Below are positions 1 through 11,170 of a stretch of DNA of 64,000 nt, piece by piece. The notes under the pieces are model-generated. The model had not been told where the DNA came from, did not search any database, and saw only the letters and a list, made by a program, of their open reading frames with translations. The DNA comes from Schistocephalus solidus. Taxonomy: Eukaryota; Platyhelminthes; Cestoda; Diphyllobothriidea; Diphyllobothriidae. The stretch covers positions 1 through 64,000 of the forward strand of contig WEDG01001512.1 of NCBI GenBank assembly GCA_017591395.1. Direction: 5' to 3'. Every line of letters starts with the position of its first letter. The first letter of the stretch is position 1. A program made the position numbers and the translations under genes.

Positions 1-1190
1 ATAATTTCCTTCCTGAAATTAAATTAAGACTGTATCGTATGTTTGTACTTCCCATTCTTGAATTTTGCTGTCCTTTCTTTCGGTTTTAATGAAACGAGAT
101 CTAGCCGTTCAAAAATTGAAAATGTCCAAAGACATTTCACAAAAACTCCTATTTCCGACTCTTTTCAACTACTTCCTGCTCAACAAGATGCCAGCTAACG
201 AAGCTAAAAATTTCTTTTGGGTCAGGAGACTTGAAGCAGGCTTTTGTCTCCTTTTCCGACTAAATAATAGTTTAACTCTCCCCAAGCTTTCTGTCATTAC
301 CCCCGTTAGTCTTCCTTATAACCTAAGAAATTCTGCACTAATTATACCTCTCCCTGCATCCTCCACGTGTAAACGCTCTCTCTTCTTTGCTTCTGGGTAT
401 AGTTTTCTTTGGAATAACTTGCCAATTGAAATTAGGTCGTTAACTAGTCTATCTGCATTCAAGCGAAGACTGCACATTTATCTTAACACTGATTCTATTA
501 ACTTTTGTTTTTCCTCATCTTTTCCCAGTAGCTTTCCCCATGACTCGGAGAAAAGGACCATCAGGAATTTAAGTGACCCTCTTGAAACTATATTTTCGCT
601 ACCTCGAGTCGCCCATGAACTATGATGTCTCCTTATATCACCAGTCATCCAAACGATGACGTCATTCGGACGTACACATTCGGTGGTCCACAGTCTAAAA
701 TGCTACCGTTTCTTTGGATACTAGCCATCATCAGAATTCAATTCTGGATCCTAAGATGCTGAGGACTTAAGTTCATTGACGCATTTTCGTGAGATTTTGT
801 TTCATACGCCTAAGTGATCAAGAACGAATCACCTCGACGTTTCATTATCTCATTCTGAAATGCTACTGCAGTATTACCCTACTCTACCACCTGACCATTT
901 TTTCCTAAGCAGTTTTTTTCTCCTACCTTCTATTCAAAAATGAAGGCCTATTGAAACTCTGCCTCAATTTTTTATGGTAGGAGTTTTTTTTTCACTGCCT
1001 ATTTTTTCTAGTTCACCATTAATTTTAAAACATCGCTAACTGTTGACATAGCAGGCGAAGTTATGTATTTGTACATTTTATCTGCACATATTGTCTTAAC
1101 TTTATTTCGTTACTAATGTTTTGCTAGACAGTGCCTTGCCAGTGCTAACCAAATATAAATTCTAAAATTCTTAATTCTATTTTTCAGTCT
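1..1190 (+). mobile_element. Family A non-LTR retrotransposon copy A1, 3' part (cut by window edge)
   Basis: This is the C-terminal end of a reverse-transcriptase ORF followed by a 3' UTR. The first ~600 bases encode, with frameshifts, the post-RT region also seen in the copies at 4870-5500 and (reverse strand) 16740-17330, including the LPILEFCCPFF box. The 3' UTR holds a hairpin (CTCCTACC near 930, GGTAGGAG near 978) followed by a T-run. The end is not poly(A) but a short AT-rich repeat around ATTCTAA near 1160. Such tails suit CR1/Jockey-type elements, which end in short tandem repeats. The 5' part lies outside the window. Stops and frameshifts make it a dead copy. Confidence 0.8.
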
Positions 1191-2579
1191 CAAACTCCCC
1201 TACCCAGAAGATTTTTGCTTGCAGTGCTTTGCTTAAAACATATATCACAAATAGTGCATCTCTTATTACGCAAAAATTTCACTAGTGACAATTTCCTGTT
1301 GTATTTTTCGCTTTGAAAATGCTTATGGAGTTAAACTCAATATGAAACCTCAGTCAGCGCTTAGACGCAAAATGTCCTCTTAGCGTAAAACGTCGACTTG
1401 AGCAACCCACCGTAAACGGGAAGAAACTTGACCTTGACGCAGTGGAAAATTTTAATATTTTTTTCTCAATATGGTTCGCTGTTCACGATCCTTGGTACCA
1501 TTTTTGACGGAAATTTGTCTTCACTCAATTCTAAACAATGAGAGAAACTTAAGCTGTTTATAAACATGGTTAGTATTGAGTCATGTGACACGACATAAGA
1601 GAAGTTTCAACTTTCTTCTACGTCCCTAAAGTAGTAAAAATTCCTTGGACGTTGCATTTTCGCTTCCGTTTTTCATTCGAGCTTTAACTATAAAGTCATG
1701 GAAGCTAAAAGGTTGTTTTCTCGTAGCAAAAAGCCCACAATTGTGGTCAACCGTTTTTCGGCAATTGGAAAGAAGCTTATCTCTATGCATTGAGCATTCA
1801 GCTCCATATTTGACGAAATACAAGCTGTTTTACCTGTAGAGATAAAACCCCAAAGGAACGTCGGATTTCACCCTCATTAGCAGCCAGAAGCCTAGGTCTA
1901 CATCTACAATACCAAAAAGTTTTTCTCAGAGGTTAGCCCCTCTAGCTAATGCAATCCCACGGCCCCTCCGGCTCAATAGGAATTTTGGATTTCACTTGAA
2001 TCTCTACCCATCTACCTTGTTCCTGGTTCGAGTGATATCGAGTCAACGCCACTTCTTTTCCCCTCCCAAAGCAAAACCTCGACTTCACTTTATCTGTGAA
2101 ATTTATTAAACATAAAGAAAACCCCCAGTAAAATCTGAGTCATTTGCTAAGCCAGGCGTCAAAATCAGAAATATAAGTACCGATGTGAAACTTCTATCAC
2201 CTCAGCATCTAAAAACAGATGCGAACGCTCACGTAAGCAATTTTTTTCCAACCCAAAACGTATGCAAAAATCCCCAAATAATAAAAGTCTTCCAATGATG
2301 TTAACAGTTTTTCGAACTCATTTATCCCTTTTTCAAATGCACGTTTTTCTGCCAATTTTTGCTAACTTCCCTCAAAAATCACAATTTTTATGCCACCCTA
2401 TCTTTGCAATGCCACAATATAGCCTTCCCTTCCATGGTTTTCATCCAAATATGCCGTTGTACAATAATCACAATTCTTTTTAACAGTTATATTTCGACAA
2501 AAATGTAGACCAGAGCAATTTTGTTTCCCACCTTATGTTTCTTCTGTCAAGTTTTCTTCTCCACTACTAAATCTTCCTT
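1191..2579. other. No recognisable gene; possible 5' region of copy A2
   Basis: About 1.4 kb of AT-rich sequence. Short ORFs on both strands have no recognisable domain. Because the endonuclease of copy A2 begins near 2600 and such elements usually carry an ORF1 upstream, part of this stretch (perhaps from ~1840) may be a decayed ORF1 of A2. I saw no RNA-binding or zinc-knuckle motif to prove it. Confidence 0.3.
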
Positions 2580-2599
2580 TTTATAAATACTGATGAGCG

Positions 2600-3290
2600 T
2601 TACCTGCAGCTCAGGAATACGCTCAGCTTAGTTTCACTCAATGCAAGATCAGTTGTAAATAAGATGGCTGAGCTTAGAACAGTAAGCTTTGAGCTTGATC
2701 CAGATGTGCTGTGCATAACTGAATCCTGGGCTCACTCTCTTATTTATGCCTCGACGCTTGCTTTAGGTAATTTAAATGTGTACCAACAAGACCGCGCTAA
2801 AAACGTGGTGGTGGTTGCATTCTTTATATTAAGTCATCCTTTGTGCATTTCCCTTTACAACTGAGCATTTATTCCTTTTCTAGAAATGTATGCTTTATTT
2901 CAGTCATCCTCCCGTGCAATACAAAAGCGGTAATTGGCTGTGTCTATAATCCGCCGTGTTATTCTGGCAATGAAAGTGAGCTCTGTGAACTATTTGAAAA
3001 GGTTGCAGAGACTTAATTGGATGTCAAAATATTCGTAGGCAATTTTAATCTGCCAGAAATTGACTGTCAGGCAAATTCCTCTCCGCCAAAAACATCATAA
3101 ATTGGTCGATGCTTTTAACTTTTCAAACTTCTCCCCAGCTGGTTAGTTCAAAGACCAGAAAAAGACAGCATGTAAGATTTAATTTTTACAAATGATGACC
3201 ACTCTCTCCTCATAAATTTCAATCGTGATCTATTCACAATTGATCACGCATAATTCACTGTTGCTTTCCAGTCTCCCTTCCTAAAAATGT
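2600..3290 (+). pseudogene. APE-type endonuclease domain of copy A2, broken
   Basis: The reading starts with SLNARSVVNK, an N-terminal endonuclease motif of LINE ORF2 proteins, followed by the ITESW box that contains the catalytic glutamate. Further on, after a frameshift, GNFNLPEID matches the usual GDFNLP box with the aspartate replaced by asparagine. The terminal SDH motif region is only barely recognisable (FTIDHA near 3240). Domain order is that of APE/DNase I-fold endonucleases that nick target DNA for target-primed reverse transcription. It is inactive through stops and frameshifts. Confidence 0.75.
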
Positions 3291-3719
3291 CTGAGGGTAA
3301 AATGCAATAACTTCGTAAAGCACTCTAGATTGGCATATAGTATTTTCTCAATCAACGATCCAAACATTTTCTTTTGAGCTATTGCAGAGCCCAACAGAAA
3401 AATTCCAGGCTTTTATTCCGCTTAAGATTTTTAATTTCAATAAAGCCTCTTCTACTGTTCCACATTTTCTCCAAAAGAGACTTAAAAAATTACGTAAGCA
3501 ACTTGACGATCCGTCTGAATGCTCTTGGTCAGTTCACTTAAGGAGTACACAAATATTTGAATAAGCATTGAAAATAAGAATCGTGCGAGATAGGCACAAG
3601 GAGGCTTGGCAGTAAGTGATGCCAATTCATCCAAATCTGTTGCTCACGTCTTCCCTGTGCAGTCATCGGCTAAGCGTCTAAACGTAACTCTGCTTTTACT
3701 TGAGTGTAACAAAAAATTC

Positions 3720-4640
3720 GTTACGGAGGATTCGGTCAAAGCAGAATTTTTAAATTCATTTTTCGCCAACCACTTTACCACTGAAACTAGGCTTTACTCC
3801 CTCAATTTCTCTGCTTTCAAATGCCCATCCACTTCTAATAACCATTATTTTCTCGCCTTCAAATATTCAAAAAGAAATATCTCACCTAAAATTTATATTC
3901 GGTTTAAACTGATAACATTCCAAACTCACATATTAAACGATTTAGAGATTCTCCACCTTTACGTAACAAATTATTCTCAGTATTTTTCGACTACGGTTTC
4001 TTCCTCGATTTTTGGAAAACTTCTATAATCATATGAGTTTTTAAATCTGGTTCCCGCTCTGACATTCATAACTATCGTGGTGTTCATAAAACACCCTCTC
4101 TTGCCAAACTCTTCGAAAACTAATTGCAAAACAAATTACGGATTTTTGCATGAGTAATAAAATTCTCAACTCCTCCCAACATGGCTTTTTACCGGACCGC
4201 TCTTGTGAAACCTGCCTTATGTCTTTTCCAAATCAACTAACCTCTCTTTCTAACGAGCATCTATCTTTAGTAGTTATCTATTTTGATCTAAGTAAGGAAT
4301 TCGATAAAGTGCCTCATACACGACTTCTAGCTAAACTAGAGGCTATAGGATTTTGTAGTCCCCTTACTGACTTTATTAGATTATACCTATCTGATCGAAA
4401 ACAAAACGTTTTAGTGGGGTCCTCATACTCAAGTGCTACCCTCGATTGTGAGTGAGTGTCCTTCAAAGTACCGTATTAGGTCCTTTGTTGTTTTTTTACT
4501 TTACATAAAGGATATTTCATCGATAGCTTAACATTCTCAATCTTATATTTATGCTGATGACCTTAAATGGTTAATTCCTTCTCTAACTCTATGGTCAAAC
4601 GGTGCCCTATATCAAATGCAGTCGGACTTAGACGCTCCTT
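3720..4640 (+). pseudogene. Reverse transcriptase domain of copy A2, broken
   Basis: The pre-RT motif LNSFFANHFTTE is at ~3748. The thumb-proximal box QHGFLPDRSCETC is at ~4180 and IYFDLSKEFDKVPH at ~4280, where the usual KAFD has become KEFD. The catalytic YADDLK box is at ~4552. The copy in reverse orientation at 17143-18422 gives the intact order of motifs. Several frameshifts and stops separate the blocks, so no active enzyme can be made. Confidence 0.85.
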
Positions 4641-5757
4641 CGGCGTGGAGCCTCTACATGGCTAATGGAGTTCTCACCTACTAAGTGTCGCTACATGAGT
4701 TTTGGGCCTGTAAGGCTGCCGCAACCTCTTATTTTTGAAGGTCGTCCTATGACTGAATGTTCTCCATCAAGGACTTGGGCTTAAGCTACACCAAATAAAT
4801 TAGATCTTTTCGCCTCATGCCGATAGAATTACGGCCAAAGCTGCTCAGATTTGCGGTTTTAGTCTTATAATTTCTACCTTCCTGAAATTAAATTAAGACT
4901 GTATCGTATGTTTGTATCTTCCCATTCTTGAATTTTGCTGTCCTTTCTTTGGTTTAATGAACGAATCTAGCTGTTCAAAAATTGAAAATGTCCAAAGGCA
5001 TTTCACAAAAACGCCTGTATCCGACTCTTTCAAACTACATCCTACTCAACCAGATGCCAGCTGATGAAGCTAAAATTTCTTTGAGTCAGGAGACTAGAAG
5101 CAGGCTTTTGTCTTATTTTTCCGACTAAATAATAGCTCAAATCTCCCCAAGCTTTCTGTCATTAACCCCCGTTAGTCTTCCTTATAACCTACGAAATTCT
5201 GCACTTATTATACCTCCTCCTGCATCCTCCACATGTAAACGCTCTCTATTCTTTGTTTCTAGTTACAGCTTTCTTTGGAATAATTTGCAAATGGAAATTA
5301 GGTCGTTAAACTAGTCTATCTGTGTTCAAGCGAAATCTGCACATTTATCTTAACACTGATTCTATTAACCTTTTATTTTCCTCATCTTTTCCCAGTAGCT
5401 TTCCCCATGACTCGGAGAAAGGACCATCGGGAATTTAAGTGGCCCTCTTGAAACTATTTTTTCTCTATGTCGATTCCCCCATGTATTCTGATGTCTCCTT
5501 TATCATCAGTCATTCTACAGAGGAAGTCGTCTGGACGTAAACAGTTAAAAATGCTGCCGCTCCGTTAGATACTTACCATCATCAGAATTCAATTCTGGAT
5601 CCAAAGATGCTAAGGCCTTAACTTCACTGACGCCTTTTCGCGAGATTTGGTTTCATGTGCCATAGTGATCAAGAACGAACCATATCGACGTTTCAATATC
5701 TCATTCTAAAATGCTTCTGTAGTATTAGCCTACTCAACCACCTTACCTTATTTTCCT

Positions 5758-5797
5758 AAACATATTCGGCGCGTCGTAAACATATTCGGCGCGTCGT
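5758..5797 (+). repeat. Tandem 18-bp duplication at the 5' end of element B1
   Basis: The 18-mer ACATATTCGGCGCGTCGT occurs twice, two bases apart, exactly where element A2 is interrupted. It is therefore the very 5' end of B1. Tandem 5' units in non-LTR elements often carry the internal promoter, so a promoter role is plausible but not shown. Confidence 0.8.
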
Positions 5798-6188
5798 TTG
5801 AAATTGCTTTCGAATTTCAGCTCCTTTGAGTTTACGAAGTTTTAATCTCTACCTTAGTGTAGAAGACACGTTGATTTGGAATAACTCTTGAGTGGATTGT
5901 CCAGTCTCTAAATTTGGGAAATATTTTCTTGGACTTAACGATTCTGCGGCCACCCAAATATTCCATCACTGAGGATTATTCCACGTCCAGGACATTCTCC
6001 CTACGAGAAATACAAGCTTCAGCGTTCAATTGCTTCCAAATTCACGCCAGCGGTGTGCTGCTCTAATCTGCTTTCATCCGGGAGGGAGAATTCGCAACAA
6101 AGGCTGAGTCGTTGCATGCTTATTAGAAGTCTGACTGCTGAATACTATTGCATCCTATCCCAGTTATTTAAGAGGATTTATAAATTAA

Positions 6189-7628
6189 ATGCATTCGAAT
6201 ACAGTCATAAGAGGTATGGAAAACGCAGACGCTCAGGACTCATCTCTGCGGAGAAATAAAATTCGCGGCACAAGCGGGTCTCGAAACGTGGTCACAGATT
6301 CATGTGGTGACGAACATAACCACTGCACTACGTCCTCACGCGATTTGGAGACAAAATTGTATCCAAACAAAAAAGCTGTCAAAGACAGATATTCTGTTAC
6401 CACTACTCCTCCTGCCAAGCGGGCAAAAAGCCTGGGAACACTAATGAATGTCACCTACGACGACGAAAAGTGCATGGGGTGTTTAAATCTCTTGCAGAAA
6501 TTCTTATTGATGGAGAAAGAGATAAGTAACATGAAACAAGAAATGACCAATCTCAAAGAGAAGGTTCATAGTTCACCCGAAAAAAACACCCGTAGCAACG
6601 AGAATTCCAACCAAAGAAATAACGTATGCAAATATAGCTTCCTCAATAATACCTAATGTAGAGCTTAAAGACATTGCGTCTACAGAGCTCAGTAAATCAG
6701 TAGGAATTTCTTTCCTTCAAAAGGGAGATAAAACCAGCTCATGCACCTTACTACTGTCATCGAGCTTAGACAGAAGCAGAAATGTGCTGGATACACAAAC
6801 ATATGCGGCATCGTCACTGAATGATACAAAAAAGGGTGAAGTTGAAAAGCTCGTCGAATTTGAAGCACCGAAGACGAAGAATTCGAAGTCGAAAAGGGCC
6901 AAGAAGCATTCACAAAAAGTGGTTTGAACTCCGGAGAAAACTTGTTCTTACCGATAGATGCTCAAGTGCAATCCTCTGTTGGTTATACAGGAGCAAGTGC
7001 AGGACAAATTGGCAAAGTTTCCAAAAGGGGTTTGCCATTAACTTTAGGAATAGTTGCTCATACTGACGCAAATAACATGGTCGACCAACGTAGCATTCTT
7101 CCTGATACTGATGCTCTATCAACAAATCTGAACTCAAAGTCACCAAACATACATTTCGACCGAAAACGCAATCTCGTTATTAAAGGTGTTCCCGAGTCCA
7201 CTTCTCTGATTGCAAAGGAAAGGGTAGAACATGACCTCAGTCTTTTCCGAGAATACTCATATTCGATTCTTTGAGATGGCGAATGCGGTACAGTGCACAA
7301 AGCATTCCGTTTAGGAAAAGCGGATGTTTCACATGAACTATCATCACCAAGGCCTCTTAAAATCATTCTTGAAAATGATGTTCAGGCTTCACGCCTCATA
7401 GAACGGAGAACGGCTCTCCGTAGCTCACACAGGGATGTGTTTTTTCAGCCGGATTACGAACCCAAGGAAAGGTACAAAATGAGGATTCTGAGAGCAGAAC
7501 TGAAGAGGAGGACCGAGCAGGGGGGAAAATGGCTCCAAATAAATGACGGGGAAATAAAATTGATAAAGAGGACTTTCTTATGGCAGACCCCGTACATAAT
7601 CAAGGTGGATTCTTGCCGAGACGGATGA
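6189..7628 (+). pseudogene. ORF1 protein of element B1 (coiled coil and RRM-like), broken
   Basis: ORF1 proteins of LINEs bind and chaperone the element RNA. The N-terminal block (6189-6653) is basic and contains a heptad-like stretch (KFLLMEKEISNMKQEMTNL) that looks like a short coiled coil. After a frameshift the second block (6924-7274) contains RNLVIKGVPES, the start of the RRM-like fold typical of ORF1. The third block (7293-7628) contains HKAFRLGK, then PRPLKIIL, and ends in a basic region. Similar third blocks occur at 26050-26230 (+) and near 31300 (-). Two or more frameshifts and a stop at 7273 break the ORF. Confidence 0.75.
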
Positions 7629-7755
7629 CACTAAATACGTTGTACCCAACTGTACAGAGCTTGAATAATAAAAAGAAGGCGCTCCAGAACTCGGATGACG
7701 ACCACTGATCAAAACACAGCGTCAGCGGGATGGACACCAGTTCATCTCGAAAACA

Positions 7756-10591
7756 ATGACAGACTCTAGTATTCAATCGCGCGAGATGCGCAGACGTCTA
7801 TGTAGAGGAGTTACCCAGTCTAACTTGAGATGTTTGTATACCAATGCTCAGAGTCTCCTATCGAAAGTAGATGAACTCCAAGCATTAGTATCAGACAGAA
7901 CCCCCAAAATCGTTGCCATTACGGAAACGTGGCTGAAAGCCGAAATCGCGGATAGCGAGGTTTCGATAGATGGATACCAAATTTTTCGAAAAGACCGAGA
8001 AAATAGAAAGGGAGGAGGAGTGGCCGTATATGTTAGGACAGGAATCTCGGCAGTCGAAAGAACACACTACATCTTCCTTGAATATGAATTTCTCTGGATA
8101 AAGATTAAAAAGGATTGTTCACAGAACCTACAATTCTTGACGATCTACTGACCACCGAACATTCCAAGTGCAGCTGATGAGTCCCTCCTCCATTTGCTCA
8201 AGGAAGTAGCAAGTCACCATGAGGTGCTTATTGCTGGAGATTTCCATGCACCTATAGTAGACTGGGTAAATCTGACAGTTGATGGTGCACCAACTTCCTT
8301 CGGCCACAAGCTAATGGATCTCACTCTAGACCAACCTCTGGTACAGAAGGTTAACATACCAACGAAATTTAGAGATAACCAGAGAGCAAATTGCCTGGAC
8401 CTGGTATTTACGAAGGACTTCTCTAGCATTGATGAAGTGTATTCTATTGCACCCCTCGGTAAGAGTGACCATAGAATGCTGATGTGGGATAACTCACTTT
8501 ATTCTTAGCGCCAAAATGGAACGGAATGCAAGCGAAATATATGGAAGGCTGATTTTAACACGACGAGGAAAGAACTGATGTCTATGAGATGGGATTGTTT
8601 GCTTAAAGGGAATCCAGAGGATGACTGCGATCATTTAGGACAGTCTCACTCGATCTGATTGAACGCTTTTGTCCAGTGAAGGTGTAAAAAAAGAATATTC
8701 GCCCCACCTGGTTAACAAGAGAACTAAACAGGCAGCTAAAGAAGAAGAATAAAAAATGGAAGGTATTCAGGCAAACAGGGTCAGCAGAGCATATCGAAGA
8801 ATTTCGTCATCAAAGAAACGCTGTAAAAAGAATGATTCGTCAAGCAAGGAAGAACTATGAATCAAGAATTATTCAACAGGCTGAATATAAACCAAAAATT
8901 TTTATTCCATTATATCAATAGCTGACTAAAAAACAAGGACCCAGTAGCAGTACTCGTGGATGGGAATGGTTTTGAAGTCGTTGAAAATTGCGACAAAGCC
9001 AAGTATTTAGCTCGGTTTTTTGCCTCAGTTTTCACTAGAGAACCGGAACTTCAGCTTGACCACGTCAACAGTGCTGTTATAGACGCCGGTCCATTGCTTG
9101 AATATATAATCTTCCAGGAACCTCACGTGGAACGAGAACTGCGAAATCTGAAAGAAGCGTAGTCATCTGGTCCGGACGATATACCGGCCAAGTTCTTGAA
9201 AGAACTGGCCGGTGAACTGTCAAAACCACTATTGTATATATGTTATTCGTCATTTGAATCTGGGAAACTGCTATCCATGTACAAGAGTGGTGCTCGATCT
9301 AATGTCAACAATTATCGGCCTGTCAGCCTAACCTCCCTTTGCTGTAAAATAATGGAATCAATAATCAAGAAGGCAACCATGAAGTTCCTTGAGGAAAACC
9401 AATTACGCTCAGATCTCCAGCATGGCTTCAGACAGAATCGCTCCTGTCTTTCTAGTTTATTACTCTCCACAGAGCAGTGGACTTGTGCACTGGACGAAAA
9501 TGGTAGGGTTGACGTCATATACACTGATTTCAAGAAGGCGTTTGACAGTGTCCCACACAAACGTCTCATCTTCAAATTATCTGAAATCGGCATAAGAGGA
9601 ATGCTGCTGACATGGATCGCAGACTTTCTTACAGACAGATTGCGAACTGTGTGCGTCGATACCTCGAAGTCAACACCTACTCCTGTTCTAAGTGGTGTCC
9701 CCCAAGGCTCGGTATTAGGGCCGTTACTCTTCTTAGTGTACATCAATGACTGTGTCGACGACCTGGATTGCAGCGCCATCATGTTTGCAGAGGAAGTTAA
9801 ATTATGGAGGGTCATCAGATCTGATTTCGATAGGCACGCACTTCAAGAGGATCTCAACCGTCTTAGCAGCTGGTCTGCTCGTTGGCTCTTAAATTTTAAC
9901 GTTGGGAAGTGTGTGGTCCTTAGACTGCGTACCAGAACGCCAGTGAGGAGGATGATTCCTACCAATACATTCTCACTGGGAAGCCCCTTTTAATTGTTAA
10001 GGAACAGAAGGACCTCGGTGTTCTAATAAACTCCTCACTTAAACCATCTTCACAGTGTTTAAAGGCAGCTAAACGCGCTACACAGGTCTTGGTTGCGCTC
10101 AGACGTGGATTTGTGCAGGTTGATAAGGAACTCTTCCGAAACCTACGGGGAATTCGTTCGATCTCACTTGGAATATGCCGTCCAGGCCTGGCGTCCGTGG
10201 TTTAAGAAGGATTATCTACAGCTGGAACGAGTGCAGGCGAGGGCTACGAAGATGGTCAAGAATCTTAGTCATCTGCCTTACGAAGCCAGACTGGTTGAAC
10301 TTGATTTGTTTTTTTCTAACTTACAGGCAACTACGTGGTGACCTCATCCAAACCTACCGGATTGTCAGTGGCCGCGATTGTGCCCTAGAATTTGCTGACT
10401 TCTTTGAATTGGCTGGGACGGAACATCTACGGGGTCATCCCTTTAACTGCAGAGGAAGTTTGTCCACACGGAAGTCCGTCGGAACGCCTTTTCGCCGAGG
10501 GTCGTTGGAGCATGGAACGGACTCCCTGACGAGGTGGACCTTTCAGAAACTGTTGACACATTCAAATTCAAACAAGATAATCATTTTCTGA
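7756..10591 (+). pseudogene. ORF2 polyprotein of element B1: endonuclease and reverse transcriptase, broken
   Basis: The start at 7756 is the first ATG before the endonuclease. Endonuclease motifs in order: LYTNAQSLLSK (~7835), ITETWLK (~7918, catalytic Glu), GDFHAPIVDW (~8237), GKSDHRML (~8459). RT motifs: NNYRPVSLTSL (~9306), LQHGFRQNRSC (~9415), YTDFKKAFDSVPH (~9520), SGVPQGSVLGPLLF (~9691), then FAEEVKLW (~9784). The last should read FADD; both catalytic aspartates are glutamates, which would abolish polymerase activity. The C-terminal block RGDLIQTYRI...FFEL is conserved in other B copies. Stops at 8151, 8508 and 9162 plus frameshifts confirm decay. Confidence 0.9.
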
Positions 10592-10784
10592 GAAACTATT
10601 GTCAATATAATGAAGATTGTGTAAACAGTGGCAGGTTGCGCCTGGCCCACACATATCAATGAACCTACATTTTCATTGTCAGATTTATCACTGTAAACGT
10701 TTGTACTATTGACATTTTTGCATGTGAATAGGGAGCTCAAGGGCGAAAGCCTACTTCCCTCAATAAAGTGACTTAAAGTGACTT

Positions 10785-11015
10785 TTAGCAGTTTTTTTCT
10801 CCTACCCTTTATTTTTAAAAATCGAGGCCTATTGAACTCTGCCTCCATTTTTTTAATGTAGGAGTTTTTCCACTGCCTATTTTCTAGTTCCTTATTAATT
10901 TCAAAACATCGCTTACTGTTGACTTATCAGGACATGTTCTGCCTACATTATTAAATATTTCTTCATTTTACCTGCACACATTGTCATAATTTTATTTCGT
11001 TGCTTATGTTTGTTC
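10785..11015 (+). mobile_element. 3' UTR remainder of copy A2
   Basis: This stretch matches the 3' UTR of A1 (about 917-1130) and, reversed, of A3 (16200-16405). It includes the CTCCTAC...GTAGGAG hairpin and the segment with ATTTCGTTGCTTATGTTT. It continues A2 after the inserted B1. Confidence 0.85.
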
Positions 11016-11024
11016 CCTACCAGC

Positions 11025-11170
11025 ACCAGCCCCGCCTAGCCCCTTCTGGCCCAGGGGGTTAGGCGGGGCTCTAAGGGGGCTAGGTGGGGCAAAATAGCAG
11101 GGCCAGGCGGGGCAAATTCGATGGTGTGGCCCCCTCTGGCCCCCTCAATGGAAAATTTTGCACAGCAGGA
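11025..11170. repeat. GC-rich repeat with G-runs (possible G-quadruplex)
   Basis: The segment is built from variants of GGGGCTAGGCGGGGC on one strand and GCCCCGCCTAGCCCC on the other, so it is both repetitive and self-complementary. Between about 11064 and 11117 five runs of three to five G occur with short loops. Surrounding DNA is AT-rich, so the composition jump is sharp. Confidence 0.6.

Larger units (their letters stand above)
2580..5759 (+). mobile_element. Family A non-LTR retrotransposon copy A2, main part (interrupted by B1)
   Basis: It carries an APE-type endonuclease (from ~2600), a reverse transcriptase (from ~3720), the post-RT C-terminal region (4870-5450) and the start of the 3' UTR. 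It stops abruptly at 5759 in the sequence ending TTTCCTAA, and the missing 3' UTR resumes at 10785. In the uninterrupted copy A1 these two parts are contiguous (around 905-925). Many stops and frameshifts mark it as old. It is related to A1 and to the minus-strand A3 (16133-18495). Confidence 0.85.
5760..10784 (+). mobile_element. Family B CR1/Jockey-type non-LTR retrotransposon B1, near full length (~5.0 kb)
   Basis: The element runs from a 5' tandem repeat through a ~430-bp 5' UTR, ORF1 (6189-7628), ORF2 with endonuclease and reverse transcriptase (7756-10591) and a 3' UTR ending in AATAAAGTGACTTAAAGTGACTT. Its borders are fixed by the host element A2, whose 3' UTR continues at 10785. The tail is a ~10-bp tandem repeat rather than poly(A), which fits the CR1 group. 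ORFs contain several stops and the RT active site reads FAEE instead of FADD, so it is no longer autonomous. Related copies: 19125-20745, 24345-25998, 25999-29570 and 29571-31480. Confidence 0.9.
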
